DNA from: Tigriopus japonicus
Taxonomy: Eukaryota > Arthropoda > Copepoda > Harpacticoida > Harpacticidae
Length of the DNA: 64,000 nucleotides
Assembly (NCBI GenBank): GCA_010645155.1
Contig: CM021322.1
Span: 1,194,705-1,258,704 of the forward strand
Direction of reading: 5' to 3'
The notes below the pieces were generated by a model, which saw nothing but the letters and a program-made list of their open reading frames with translations, did not search any database and had not been told where the DNA came from. Both the position numbers and the translations under genes were made by a program. Below are positions 1-15,199 of this stretch, piece by piece (position 1 is the first letter of the stretch; each line of letters opens with the position of its first letter).

Positions 1-2945
1 GAGATGCTGGGTAGTAATCACATGGGACAATTCCCAATGCCCAAGGGCGGTGAAGTAGTACGTGTCCAATTCTCGCGTCATCTCTTCCTTGGAAAGATTT
101 GGAGCGATGTGGGCAGGCCTCAGTTCCTTTGGAAGAGGCTTGGCTGGATCAGGACGAGGATACCACGTAGGCAAAGTGAGTGACATGACGCCACCTTTGG
201 ACAAGACTCCAAATGAAATGGGCACTTTGGGGCGAAGCAAGCCCAATTTACTCATGGCTAATACGTCTAAGTCTTTGTCCAGTCCCCAAGCATGAAGCAT
301 GGAAAGTAGAAGCTGACCGATTTCGAGTGTTAAGTTGATTTCCAAATGAAGAGTGGCTGGTCTGACAGCGTCCGGGTTCTTTTCGCCGGTCTCTTCATCC
401 AGAGCTCCGGCTCGTTTTTCAAGTTCGGTTTTGGCCTTTTCCAATTCTTCTCGGGCTTTTTCCGCCCCTTCTTTGACCTTGGACATGAATCCAGTGAGTT
501 TCTTTTGCGTTTCTGGAGAAGCCGTGGAAGAGATGGAATTGATTTTGTCGTCGGCACGATCTTTGACTTTGTTCAAGAATCCGGATATCTTTTTCACTGC
601 GTCCGGTGAAGCCGGTTTGGTTAGGGCCCAAATCTTTTCATACTCTTTTTGATTGGTGAATCCCTGGGCCTCCATGGTCCCCGGGGACATGGCACTGTAT
701 TCTTCTGTGAGAAGTTGAACAATTAACGCCTCCACATCGAAGAAGAGGATGTGACCTTCAGAGTCCTTGGGATTAGTTCGGAATCCATTGATGACTAGAG
801 GGAATGCCCGGGATTTGTCTCTGACTTCGACCAAGCCACTCTTTCCGTGTAAGTTGCTCATTCCGCTCTGAGTGGCTAATTTGATGGCAGCTAAATTTCG
901 GTGACGCAATCCACGGAAAAAATGCATGGCAGGATTGGCACCCACATTCTCAGAGAGAGTGATTGTAGCATTCTCATCACAGGCGGCTAAGATTTCCTCA
1001 GCCATTGAGCCGTGGACCACTCGATCCAAATGACCTAAAAGAAATCGATGCAAACTTAATTGAAGTTCGTTCGTTTTACTGATCGCTCATAAAAATTCCA
1101 AATATCGAAAAGTAGAAAAACAAAGATAGTTTTCTATTCAAGCTTACCCGTGTCCATTTGCCAGATATAAGAGGTGCCATCGCTACAGCCAACGATGAGG
1201 AAGTCGTCGAGAGGCCTCCATTTGATGGTGGTCACTGGGAAGAGATGTCGGGAGGCCAGCATGATGCATCGTTTCTCTTTAAGAGATAACAAAGCCACGG
1301 AATTGTCACTGGCCACACTACAAATGCAATGCTGAATACGGGGTGAACAGTTGACAGGGGGGACGTATAAATTCGAGATCTCGCCCGCATGCGAACTAAA
1401 ACGGTGCAACAACGTGCCCGTGTAAATGTCCCAAAGACACACAGTAAAGTCTGTTGAACCGGACACGAGATGAGCCACGTCATATCGTGGGTGATCGTTG
1501 TTCGGATAGAGTAGGCAATTCACTCGGGCCGAATGACCCAAAAGAACCTGATGTTGAGGCCAGTTGGTGAATTTCTGATGCCGTCCCGAGAGAAGCTGGA
1601 GCATGATGGTCTGAGTTGCCGGTACCATGATAATGGAGCCGTCGTCTCGACCACAAACGAGTCGGCATTGCATGGGCAAAAAGATGGTAGATGTCAGAGG
1701 TACGCTTTGGTCGGGATCCTCGGGATCATCCAACTGGTTGAGTACACCCACTGGACCGGGTATGACTTTGCGCCAAATCTCTTCTAAGCTGTTCATGTAG
1801 ACTGGTTTGATGCTGACAGGATCGGAGCTGGTCTCGTGCTTGAGCTGCATGGAGGCACAGTCGGGCGTATCGGGTATTTTCCACACAGCCAGACGACCAT
1901 CACAGTCCCCTCGGATGAGATATTTCATCCATTTCCCATCCCGAGAGAAAATGAGGTACTTGAAAGCCGGTGGACATTTGAGCGGCCGCTCTACATCCAT
2001 GACGAGCTCACAGAACAAAAGCGACTTGCCCCCGGAGATCTTGGACTTGTTGTGAAAGTCCTTGCTCTCCACTATGCAATTCGTGGGTAGCTTGTAAAGG
2101 TAGGCCTTGCCCTCGTCACTCCAGGCACAAACGCGTTCAGCACTGATGAATTCACCGCCAATCCAGCGTTCGCCTCGGCGACAGTCCACGGTCAAAAGAC
2201 ACGTAAAGTCGCCGGCATCGTAGATATTCCAGTACGTCGAGCATACGACCAATACGGTCCTCATGTTATAGACACAGCAAGTCATGGAGATCGCATTAAT
2301 GCAGCGGATCTGTTTACTCTCATTCTCAAACACGGTGTCTTGATTCTCATCCCCATTCAGGGTCCAGACTTTGACCGTGCCGGTGGTGGTAAGCGCGAGA
2401 ACCACATCATCATTGCGATTGCGGGGCCGAAGCACGTGGAAGGCCGACACCCAATCCGGATTCATTCGCGAGGACAACTGAAAGAGCACGGTCAGGGCAA
2501 ACGGCTCCATGACTAAGATCTCTTCATAGAATCCCGAGCAAAACAACTTGACCAGGGATGAGTCGGGCGCCCGATAGGCTTGCATGGTACTGTGCACGTA
2601 TTGAGGGTACCGTTGACTCTCGATAGCCCGTCCATCGACGGTATCCCACGTAAACATCTCACCATTATCGGAGCTGCTCACGATATGATGACAATCCTGA
2701 CCGGACGAGGCCTTGGCGATGCAACGCACGGGCGTGGTATGACCCACCAACATGTGTCGAGGAACCATTCGCCAGGGTTGATCCCCCGAGTTGGGATCCA
2801 CTTCCCAGAGTAGAATCTGTCCATCGGACGAGCCCGTCACGAGAGTTCGCTGATCTCGGAGTAGGTACAGCACCGAAATGCAATGGGAGGGGGCGTGGTG
2901 GCCCCACAAGGTGAGAGGCACCACCAAACTCGACGAGGACGACAT
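1..2945 (-). CDS. WDR7: WDR7 / rabconnectin-3 beta, 5' part (runs off left edge)
   Basis: WD40 protein that partners DMXL/rabconnectin-3 alpha and regulates assembly and activity of the V-ATPase proton pump on vesicles. Coding exons seen: 2945-1148 (start ATG at 2945, 599 codons plus one base) and 1034-1, joined across a 113 bp GT-AG intron in phase 1; the joined reading gives QMDTGHLDRVV, which matches the vertebrate protein at the same point. WD blocks are visible near residues 10-60, 65-110, 470-510 and 570-599 (ending CSDGTSYIWQMDTG). The second exon carries the family landmark ILFFDVEALIVQLLTEE, then a charged helical stretch not obviously shared with vertebrates, then LLLSMLHAWGLDKDLD. 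The C-terminal half lies outside the window. The TAG that appears soon after 1148 is intronic. Identification is strong; only the extent is uncertain. Confidence 0.93.
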
Positions 2946-4240
2946 GGGAGTCGGATGTGAGTCGGAGGCTGAAAGCTGCCCGGATCCACAGGGTGAAGGG
3001 GTTGAAATTGCAAACTCAAAAAACCGAGGTCGCCAAGGACGGGCCTCACATGACCGTCGAGAAAGAGACGGGACAGTGCCACAACTAACGTGGATGTACC
3101 TCTAACCAAACGCGGGATACGAGTGTGTATACGTTAAAAGAACGGGCCAGCCAGTCAAAGAATCATTTCCAACGAGGAAGGCCCTCAATCTAGCCCACCC
3201 ACCAACCACGACGCACTCGAGTGCCCTTTTTCTACCATGTTCTTTTCCTTCAAGGCTTCGTGGATGAGGTAGCCTTGATTCAGGCTCTCTCTTTTTGTCG
3301 TGGTAAGGCTGTACAGGCCTAGGGAGAAGGGCCAAAATGAGATCGCCTTCCTTGCTGCCTTCCAACCAACCAACGAAAGGCGCCTTTCGACCGACAGACC
3401 GACCAACCTCCCTCCCTAACCTTGGAGAAAGGCAGAGACAGAGAGGCAGACAGACCAACAGATGCACGAAAGAACGGTAGAGGGACCTTTTGGGCCGTTA
3501 GGAAGGCACCAAAGCGAAGGCCATTCACGGCCAGTATATCCTCTGGGACGGGTTAGTTCGGGACTGGACCGATTGAGCACGACTAGACCCACAAGCCAAC
3601 TTGAAATGGTCCATCCATTGACTGACGTTTATTTTTTCACGGAGATTTCTGAGAGGGAGGTGTATTATGTCAGTGTTGCTCGATGATGTTCTCTTCGAAA
3701 AAACATGCCAAATACTTCCAACTTCATTTTTGACTTCTTCATTAAAAATCACCATGAAAGTTAAACGTTTGTAAAGGACGCTATTGATTGCGCTTCGACT
3801 CAAAAGTCATAAACAATTACGAAAGTCCCCTTTTTAGAAAAGTAAAAAAGGAAATGTAAAGCCCTTTGAAAGCATTTCAACGGGCCAAAAGATTTTAATT
3901 ATTAGTATGACATCGATCATCAGCTAGGTTTCTCTTTTACTGAAAAGGCAAAGTTTATTCAAAATAATTATTTTCGACATAGTAATTACAATAAACCACT
4001 TCTAAAACATTGTCTGTACAGAGCTTGTCTGCCCTTTGGTTGTTGAAAGCCTCGATCTACTGAGTGACACCAAAATCATGTTCAAAAACTCTTCTCTTTC
4101 AAAAGTAAAAAAAAAAAAAAAGATTATGCCTGAGGTGTGTGTTATGAATCATAAGTTATGATTAGGGCCACCAGATAGTTGCAAACAACATTTTACAATG
4201 AATTACAAAAATCTTCTTTAAAAAAAATGGCCACCAAATA
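2946..4240. other. Intergenic spacer upstream of WDR7
   Basis: No supportable gene. The first few hundred bases are the likely WDR7 promoter and 5'UTR, but no clear TATA box or initiator could be placed. Open frames here have no recognisable protein features or splice structure. Confidence 0.5.
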
Positions 4241-4248
4241 CTTGTACA

Positions 4249-4520
4249 AGCTCCATTTTGACAATTCCATCAAGATGTGCCCTTTCCTGTGGTATAATGG
4301 TACTGTAGATGTTGCAAAATGCCATATTCAAATTTCATGGTGATCAGTCCACAATTCGAAACCTTTTGAGGATCATGAAGCCCTTAGTCTTCAATTTTTT
4401 GAGCACGATAAAGTGCCACCCTTCTTCCAGCGATCTTGTGAGGAACAGACAAGGCTTCAAGATCCTTTAAACTGTACCACAGGAAAGGGCACATTTTGAT
4501 GGAATTGTCAAAATGGAGCT
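4249..4520. repeat. Foldback with 46 bp inverted arms
   Basis: The arm at 4249-4294 is the reverse complement of 4475-4520 with one clear mismatch in 46 bases, separated by 180 bp. The arms read outward from AGCTCCATTTTGACAATTCC. No coding capacity lies between them. The right arm touches the start of the dispersed repeat at 4508, so this may be that family's terminal structure or a nested MITE. Confidence 0.75.
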
Positions 4521-5390
4521 TCGCCATGACAATTTCAAATTACATATTAGGTTTGAACCAAGATGCGCTTTCCATTTACTCTACATCTTACATGAAAATG
4601 TATTGCAGTAAACTCACATTGAAGTGATCCCTCTTGGCCAACACAGAAGAGCTCACTCTTTTGAGAGGTTTACAAATCTATTTAGAGCAGTTTTAAAGTA
4701 TTGATATAATAAGTTGAGATTGATTCGCAAGACTAACTTTTTAAAATGTTTTTGCTAAAAGTAAAAACTTAAGCAATGCCTTTTTGAAAACATGTATTTG
4801 TGTAATGATTTTTGGGTTTAGATTTTTTGAGGAAACACTTCTTTTTGCATGTTGGCCTGACTAGCTTCTAGGGGTGACAGAGAATTTAGTTTTTTCACGA
4901 GTTGCCAAATAAGCTGGTCCGTTACTTTGGGTGTGGTTTATGCCATAAAAATATTTTTTTCAGAGACATGCTTGCTGAATCAAGAGGGTTACATTTTTGT
5001 GTTACTCTGTACGTTTAGTCAACAATACTTCTAGAAAAGCTTAAAGGTGGGTTAAAACCATCTACTTGTTACATTTGATACTAGATGGTGAAGTGCCAGA
5101 GCAAGTAACAAACTATTTTTTGGAAGGAAATATAATTTCATTAACAGAAAGCAACAGCGACAATATCAGTGTCATATCATCCAAATAGATATTCAAGTCA
5201 AGAGTTAAAAATGAGAAGAGTACATTTTTCAGTATGTGAAAATTTGAAATGTCCCCAAACACCCAAAATAATTGAATTTTGCCAAAGTTTGGTGAAAGAA
5301 TCGAGAAAAGAGTCCCGTTTTTTGTCACAAAAATGTAAAAAAATGAAAAACTTGAATTTTGCCTTAATATGCTCAAAAAGATAAAAAATA
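4508..5390 (+). repeat. Dispersed repeat family, copy 1 (other copy 46452-47345)
   Basis: Collinear, diverged similarity to 46452-47345 in the same orientation. Shared landmarks in order: AAAATGGAGCTT, a block ending in ATTAGG, TTTTGAGAGGTT-like, CTGACTAGCT, GTTGCCAAATA, GAAGTGCCAGAGCAAGT, and an A-rich block containing AATAATTGAATTTTGCC. About 0.88 kb, no coding capacity. A shorter GCCTGACTAGCTTCTA match at about 40551 may be a third fragment. Class unknown. Confidence 0.7.
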
Positions 5391-6227
5391 CTAGTCAGAG
5401 TTTTAATTCCAAATCCGGGCCCTACTGATCAAGATTACAATTACATGGTTCAAAAAATGTTTTTTTTCGAATTTGAACTCCTTACTCCCTTGATAAAAAA
5501 TTTTCAACCATACAAAGCTCACAAAAAACGTCAAAATTGAACAACAACAAAATATATGCATGAAGGAAGAAAATAACAAGTGGAGTTTGTCGTCTTCATG
5601 TCTAAAATCGCGCATTTATTTTAATCAATAAGACGCCTACTTAAAAAAGTGACTTGAACTTTACAATGTCAATAATTCTTTCAAAAATAAATTTAAGTGA
5701 AACCAACTCCTCATTTCGGGCGAAGGAATGGGACCTGCAATTTACTTTTTTTTGGAACGTATCAAATGGTTAAATACTTGGTTTTTGTACTTTGGGAAGT
5801 CGCAACTGTAAATTTCAAAGTTCCATCGAAATGTGAAACTCGAAAATTTAGCAACACTTTTTTTGAATGTCCACGAATGGAGAGGGTGACTTTCAATACA
5901 AACCAATAATTAGCCAAGGCGCAAAGGTCAGAAATGAAAGAAGGGTAAGGGTAAGGAAAGGGAAGAGAAGAGGGGATGGAGTATATTGACCCCATTAGAA
6001 CTCGTTATCCTGATAACATGATATGGCCTAAGATTGGCGGGTGGGACCAAAAATTTCATATTTTGCGAGATCAGTCTCAAACCGGAGGAGTTTATTGTCT
6101 GTGAGTGATTCCGTCATTGATTGATGTCCAGGAAGGTTGACTTTGAGGAGATGCATAACCTTGAGCTTGACTAGCCTGCATGACATTCTTGATAAGGCCG
6201 ACAAGGTCAAAAGGCAGAGCTTCGCGA
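5391..6227. other. AT-rich non-coding spacer
   Basis: No gene, RNA or clear repeat structure recognised. A purine-rich (AAGGG)-like tract lies at about 5939-5975. Confidence 0.4.
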
Positions 6228-6497
6228 ATGGATGAGTGTAATCCAACGAATTCAGCTGGGGATTCTGGGGCCAAACTGGCTAGGGATGCGTCAGAGTCGA
6301 GACTCACCCTCCATAAAATTTAATAAAATTCGTGGGCCCAATTCGTTTTCTTCATTTTGACAATCAATTGAAATAAGATTTTTTTTCCTCAATTAGCAAA
6401 CTAAAACTATGAAATGTCCAAACCTAATTCTGACTCATCCCTAGCCATTTTGGCCCCAGAATCCCCAGCTGAATTTGTTCGATTACACTCATCCATT
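6228..6497 (+). mobile_element. MITE, about 270 bp, copy 1
   Basis: Long terminal inverted repeats: about 75 bp from 6228 (through ATTCAGCTGGGGATTCTGGG and CTAGGGATGCGTCAGAGTCG) is mirrored by 6420-6497. The interior is AT-rich and non-coding. A second full-length copy lies in opposite orientation at 63422-63684 and matches inside as well (CCTCCATAAAA, TTTTGACAATCAAT), which shows that this is a dispersed element and not a chance palindrome. Exact ends and target-site duplication are not resolved. The superfamily cannot be named from the ends. Confidence 0.85.
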
Positions 6498-7030
6498 GAA
6501 TTCAACGAGTCACAAAGAATGGAATTTAGACCTAGTGACAAGACCTTTTCAATTATACATTGCCTAATAAGACTTACATGGGCTAAATTACACGCCCTGT
6601 ACTGATCCCTCACATCCTTTTTTAATCGAACTAATCCTGAGCTATGAGCTCTTCCGAAACTAAACAAAAAAGGTATCGAGAATTTCAACCCTAATTCTAA
6701 ATTTCGCCTCCCTTTGATCATCAGGGAGGATAATTTATTTATGAATCTACGGAAGGACACAATTGTGATGGACATCTTTTGATCATTTCTAGCTCTAATA
6801 GGGTACAAATTTTTGAAATAAAATTAGTTCAATATTATTTTAAAAGGATTAGTTCGTAATGTGCGCCAGAGTGTTGCATTTTTCTAAGTTTTCCATATAT
6901 TCTGGTACTCATTTTGCCATCACCCTGACGTTTCGCAGGCATGACTTTGTTGACATTCTGAAGACGGCCTTTTTGTGGCGAGTGCATGCTTAAAATTACG
7001 ACTTGAAATCGGCACATTTCTTCCTTCATC
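6498..7030. other. Upstream region of TRAP1
   Basis: About 530 bp with no other gene. It should contain the TRAP1 promoter and 5'UTR; no convincing TATA box or heat-shock element was found by eye. Confidence 0.35.
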
Positions 7031-9136
7031 ATGTGGAGTCGACTGTCGGCGCGATGCGGACCCGCCCAATGGCGTCTTACATCCCGATTAAGCAATCTTC
7101 CAGTTCAAACGAGTCGTATCCCATTGTCTCTCGCTCCGATCCCTCGAGCCCCAATTCAAATCCCCCGTTTTTATTGCTCCGGCAAACCCATTGAGCCCGA
7201 AATCATTTTACCGGAATCGGAAAAAGTGGCGTATCAGGCTAAAAGCCAGCCTCGAGTTTCAGGTCCGGGCGAATCGCACGAGTTTCAAGCGGAAACCCGA
7301 CAGTTGTTGAACATTGTGGCCAAATCTTTGTATTCCGAGAAAGAAGTGTTTATTCGAGAATTAATCTCCAACGCTTCGGACGCCATTGAAAAGATGCGGT
7401 ACATGGCGCGATCCGGACAAACGCTATCCGAAGCCGGACGACCCTTAGAGATCCGGATTGATACGGACAAAGTGGGCCGATCTATTACCATCAGCGATTC
7501 CGGAATCGGCATGACCAAAGAGGAGATGATGTCTAATTTGGGCACCATTGCGCGCTCGGGATCCAAAGCGTTTATTCAAGAGATGAGTCAAAAAAATCAG
7601 GCCGTGGATTCGAAAGAGATCATAGGGCAATTCGGTGTCGGGTTTTATTCGGCTTTCATGGTCTCGGATAAGGTTGAGGTGTTTTCCCAATCCAGCTTAC
7701 CCGATCAACCGGCTCATCATTGGGAATCGGATGGATCCGGCACTTACACCATCCGAGAGGCTCAGAATGTCCCCGAAGGCACCAAAATCGTCATTCATTT
7801 GAAGTCGGATTGCGCCGAGTTTGCGGACGAAACAAATGTTCGGGATATCGTCAAAAAGTATAGCAGTTTTGTGGGCAGTGATTTGCTGATCAATGGCACC
7901 AAAGCCAACGAGTTGCGACCCTTGTGGCTGATGGAACCCAAAGAGGTTGAACCCGACACCCACGAAGATTTTTATCGGTACATTGGCAACACATTCGACA
8001 AACCTCGATTCACGTATCACTTCCGAACGGACGCACCCATCGACATTCGGGCCTTGCTTTATGTGCCGGAAAGTCGTCCGGGACTCTTCGAGACGAATCG
8101 GGAAAGCGCCGATGTGGGCGTGGCATTGTACTGTCGAAAGGTGCTTATCAAGAGCAAAGCCGAGAACATCGTTCCCAAATGGATGCGATTTGTCAAGGGT
8201 GTGGTCGATTCCGAAGACATCCCGCTCAATCTCAGTCGTGAGTTACTGCAAGACAGTGCTCAGATCCGCAAGCTAAGAACGGTTTTAACCAACAAGTTCT
8301 TGCGCTTCATTCAGGAACGAGCTCGAAAAGAGACCAAATCGTTCTTGGAATTTTACAAAGATTACGGTTTCTTTTTCAAAGAAGGCATCATTACCTCCAA
8401 TGAACAATACGAGAAAGAAGAATTGGCCAAGATCTTGAGGTTCGAGAGTTCGAAGCAGCCAGCGGGAGAATTGGTCTCCTTGCCCGAGTATTGTGATCGT
8501 ATGCATGCGGGACAAAGAGATATCTACTATCTCAGCGCACCTAGTCGACAATTGGCCGAGAATTCGCCCTACTTTGAGGCCTTGAAGAAACGCGATGTTG
8601 AAATCCTGTTCTGCTATGAGAGCTACGATGAGTTGGTCCTGATGCAATTGCAACAATTCGACAAGAAGTCAATGACATCCGTCGAAAAAGAGATGCGCAT
8701 GGATAACACTCCGCCTTCCGAAGACACGAATAAAGATTCGCTTTCATCTTCCGATCAATCCGAATTGATTGATTGGGTCAAGTCCCAATTGGGACCCAAA
8801 GTATCCAAAGTCAAGACGACCAACAAATTGGAATCTCATCCTTGCGTGATTACGGTGGAGGAAATGGCGGCGGCGAGACATTTCGTTAAAACGCAAGCCG
8901 CCAATTTCTCCGAAGAGCAACGTTACAATATTTTGCAGCCACAATTTGAAATTAATCCCTCTCATCCCGTGATTAAGAAACTCAATGAGCTCAAACAAAC
9001 AAATCCGAAACTTGCTAATCTTCTCACGGAACAACTATTCGCCAATTCTATGGTGTCAGCGGGCTTGGTCGATGATCCGAGAATCATTCTGAAATCTATG
9101 AACGAACTTCTCACTGAAGTGCTCTCAAAGTACTGA
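7031..9136 (+). CDS. TRAP1: TRAP1, mitochondrial Hsp90 chaperone
   Basis: Homodimeric ATP-dependent chaperone of the mitochondrial matrix. One uninterrupted 701-codon frame, about the length of human TRAP1. Residues 1-54 have no acidic residue and are rich in Arg and Ser, a good matrix-targeting presequence with a probable cleavage region near RFYCS (46-50). The GHKL ATPase domain follows: N-box ELISNASDA at 110-118 with the catalytic Glu at 110, DSGIGM at 156-161, and the lid motif GQFGVGFYSAF at 199-209. The middle domain includes PLNLSRELLQDSAQIRKLR, and the C-terminal dimerisation region ends at SKY. There is no C-terminal MEEVD, as expected for the mitochondrial paralogue. The ATG at 7031 is the first in frame and precedes the presequence. 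No canonical AATAAA was seen just downstream. Confidence 0.97.
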   Translation: MWSRLSARCGPAQWRLTSRLSNLPVQTSRIPLSLAPIPRAPIQIPRFYCSGKPIEPEIILPESEKVAYQAKSQPRVSGPGESHEFQAETRQLLNIVAKSLYSEKEVFIRELISNASDAIEKMRYMARSGQTLSEAGRPLEIRIDTDKVGRSITISDSGIGMTKEEMMSNLGTIARSGSKAFIQEMSQKNQAVDSKEIIGQFGVGFYSAFMVSDKVEVFSQSSLPDQPAHHWESDGSGTYTIREAQNVPEGTKIVIHLKSDCAEFADETNVRDIVKKYSSFVGSDLLINGTKANELRPLWLMEPKEVEPDTHEDFYRYIGNTFDKPRFTYHFRTDAPIDIRALLYVPESRPGLFETNRESADVGVALYCRKVLIKSKAENIVPKWMRFVKGVVDSEDIPLNLSRELLQDSAQIRKLRTVLTNKFLRFIQERARKETKSFLEFYKDYGFFFKEGIITSNEQYEKEELAKILRFESSKQPAGELVSLPEYCDRMHAGQRDIYYLSAPSRQLAENSPYFEALKKRDVEILFCYESYDELVLMQLQQFDKKSMTSVEKEMRMDNTPPSEDTNKDSLSSSDQSELIDWVKSQLGPKVSKVKTTNKLESHPCVITVEEMAAARHFVKTQAANFSEEQRYNILQPQFEINPSHPVIKKLNELKQTNPKLANLLTEQLFANSMVSAGLVDDPRIILKSMNELLTEVLSKY

Positions 9137-11592
9137 TATGATGCAAATCGCCTCACATCCTGAAATAATTATCATGGCCCTTTTGTCTTGTATGGTCTTA
9201 TCTCTGTTCAATGAGCTAAATACATATTTTGTTGTACGAGAACCCATTTTCTGTGACGTTCGTCTTGATTGAAAACATGAATCTAGGACATAACCGACCC
9301 GACGATCATTTTGACGCTACCCTCCACTTCCGCTTTAGTTGAAAACGTTTGGTCTATATTAGAGGGGTCTGGACTCAACTAACGGTTAGGGCGTTGTGGA
9401 GAACACGTGTAATTCATATTTTGTATTATTTCTTCAAGCTTGTCGTGTTCATGATAGTTAAAAAAACTGTAAATATATCTATAAACATCTTATATCTTGA
9501 CTTTGTCTTGATATAAACAAGACAAATCCCAAACTATTGAATGTGTATAAGAGTGCCTAGTCTACGATCTACTTTTTAATAAGTTGCAGTGATCATTAAA
9601 AAATTGCAAAAATCACAAAAGCCCAATATTTGTCAGAGGACCAAAATCAAACTCAAATTTTGGATAACATGTCGTTGAAACAAGATCAGGGTGATTTTAA
9701 ACATCTTGATGCGTGCAAATCTTTGTGTGATAAAACAAAACTCAGAATATCATATTTTTACAGACAAAGTTAAAAAAATGGACGGTACTCACATACGTAG
9801 GCGTATTGTTATTGTTATTTATTGTTAGCCTAAAATATGGAACAAGTCTTCGTCATTTAGGAAGTAATATTTGCCAGAGTAAGGACCGAGTTACATTTGA
9901 GATGAGTATTTTTGGCCTACAATATTGCTTCAGAAATTCGTAATTAAGAGGATCACTTGCAAAAGAGCAAAAACTAACCATCCAAGATTTTCAAATTGCA
10001 TGTTATCGTGGGATGTGAAGGGATCGTATGACAGGACAAACAAAGCGTGAAAAAACTAAAACGGATGTACGAGAATAACAACGTTAAAACAAAAAGACGT
10101 ATGTAATATCTAAACCATATTTTCTAAATTTTTGTTCAAATTAAAGACTTTCGAAGCAAAACTTCGAGAACTAATGGATTGAGTGTCATACATAATAGTC
10201 TAAATCTCAATTTAGTTCTTCACATTTCTGCTATGATTTCTGCTATGAACTTAATGCCTTTTAAACTGCTTTTGGAGAAATGAAGAAAGATATTGATTAG
10301 AATTCCTGCGGTTAGTTTTTTAGCAGGTTTGGAAGAGTTGCCAGGTGTTATCCCATCAACAAATATCTACAAAATATCGATCATTGATGAATCGAATGTC
10401 GCAGTTTTCTTAAAACTTTATGTTTTGCTTTTATGGGACTGGAAATGAAAACCCAGAACTGAATTTAAACTGCATCGAGGAAAAGTGTCTTCGTCTTCAT
10501 TTTATTTAAATAGGTGGAGAAGAACATTTACGCACGCAAGATCTATCTATTGGTCAATCGTAGTACTGTACAGTACATACAATACGTTGCATTTTCGAGT
10601 TTTCTGTTAATGATGCTGCATTTTCTTGCAAAGCCCACAGATGTTTGCGTTTCAAATTTATTTGACATTTTTTAAAATAATATAATATGATCTAATACCT
10701 ACTACAAAGACCTTGATCCAAAAGTCTCACCACAAGGGAGATCTATTGAGTATTCATAAGCCATTTTGTAAATAAACACAGCTGAATGTATATTACACAG
10801 CAGCATCAAATTCAATATGTATTGCTCAAATTCCTGCAGAGAGGACCATTACAATATCATAAAAATACGATCGACTTCACTTTGGAATGAGCGCGAAACT
10901 TATTGAATTCAGGAATCGTGCAGAAAGCCGGCTTGGATCGCTTGTGGTCCCAACTCGACAACCTTGAGTCCATTCGGAGCTTACTCAGTTTCCTGGCAAG
11001 ATAGGAGAAAGGCTTTCTCATGTTCGGAAATACACTTGCATGGCAAGTGTAGGAGGACGTGAATGAGGTGATTGTTTGCTGCATACATGCATGCATGGAC
11101 ACAACAGTTGACTCGCGCTCTTCACGAATTTACTTCCAATTTCAAACCGCTTCACGCCGTACCTCCGAATGCCACGTCGCTTCGTTTTAAAACTTGGTGT
11201 CGTTGGACGGATGGTAAATATCATTTACTCCGTAGTGTAAGAGGAACTCATTCCAAAACGAAATCTGAACACGAAAATGAGAGACAGATGAAGTCCGCCT
11301 TGTCGTGTTTGAAAGTTGCTAACGATCATGCTTGTCTTTGATGGCCAACCGATCCCCGCTCGTCATTCCCAATGGGAAATAGTAGTTCACAGTAACAAAA
11401 CCAACGATGGACCATGGAAAGCGTCCCTTTTTCTCATGTGATCGACGGGCCATTGAGACGGAGTTCTATCGACAAGGTGTCGCCCACTTAATTCTTAGAT
11501 GTGTTGAATATTGGTGACCGGCCAGCCCAAAATCCCGTGGCAGAAAGAAGAAAAGCGTCAAACCGAGGAAGAACACGGGATCAAGTTATCCT
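9137..11592. other. Intergenic spacer between TRAP1 and GFAT
   Basis: About 2.4 kb, AT-rich. No coding exon, RNA gene or mobile element recognised; the open frames around 10857-11341 have neither family features nor splice signals. Confidence 0.45.
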
Positions 11593-11678
11593 TATAAAGT
11601 GAATCTCGACGTGACTCCATTTCAGTTCGTCTCCGAGTTTTCACCTGCTAACATTTTCCGACATCGACCGAGTCCCAG
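11593..11678 (+). promoter_or_regulatory. GFAT core promoter and 5'UTR exon
   Basis: TATAAA at 11593-11598 lies 31 bp upstream of the A in an arthropod initiator TTCAGTT (11621-11627), so transcription should start at about 11624. A non-coding exon then runs to 11678, where CCCAG is followed by the donor GTAATT. The 5'UTR intron would be 11679-12284, ending TTTCGTAG just before ACAAC-ATG. TATA, Inr and splice sites agree in spacing, which makes this the clearest promoter in the window. Confidence 0.7.
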
Positions 11679-12289
11679 GTAATTTTCTAAGCTATTTTTG
11701 CAGACAACTCAAAAGTCGTTTTGCCATTCTTATCTTGGACATGATTTAGGATCTTGCTATGTTTAAAGGGTAAACATGACTTAACAAGAGCATGATCGCC
11801 ATGTTCCAAGAAAACGCATCACGCAATATTTGTTGCGGGATTTAGTTTGGAGGTTATCGTGAACAAAGAGATGAAATCACTTGACCAAAATTCGAGTGAT
11901 TGCATCAATTTCCCTGATCAGTGCAATTTGATCAATGTCATTGCGTGGACAATGAAAATTCGTGGAAAATATACTCAGGCAGAATGAAATGAACATCACT
12001 TCCACTTAAAGACTTTTTTTTCTTGTTTGGTTGTGATTTTCAAAAGGAAACTAGGATCAATCGGTCATTTACTCTGACTTTGAGACCGAGATAACAAGAT
12101 GTTTTATGTACACACAACACGGTACTAGCTTAAGTTGTCGCACTCAATATTGAGGGTGCGAATGTATCACGTACACATACGTCATCTATAGACATATTTT
12201 TTGACGAATCATTTTAGAGCAAACGACATAAAAGTGAACCGGTCCCTGAGTTTCTTTTTCAATCGAATTTGCCTTCTTTCGTAGACAAC

Positions 12290-15199
<2,910 letters not shown>

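Noticed and set aside
3102..3467. 121-codon minus-strand frame with a leucine/cysteine-rich start
   Set aside because: Low-complexity purine/pyrimidine repeats explain it; overlapping frames in both phases look the same.
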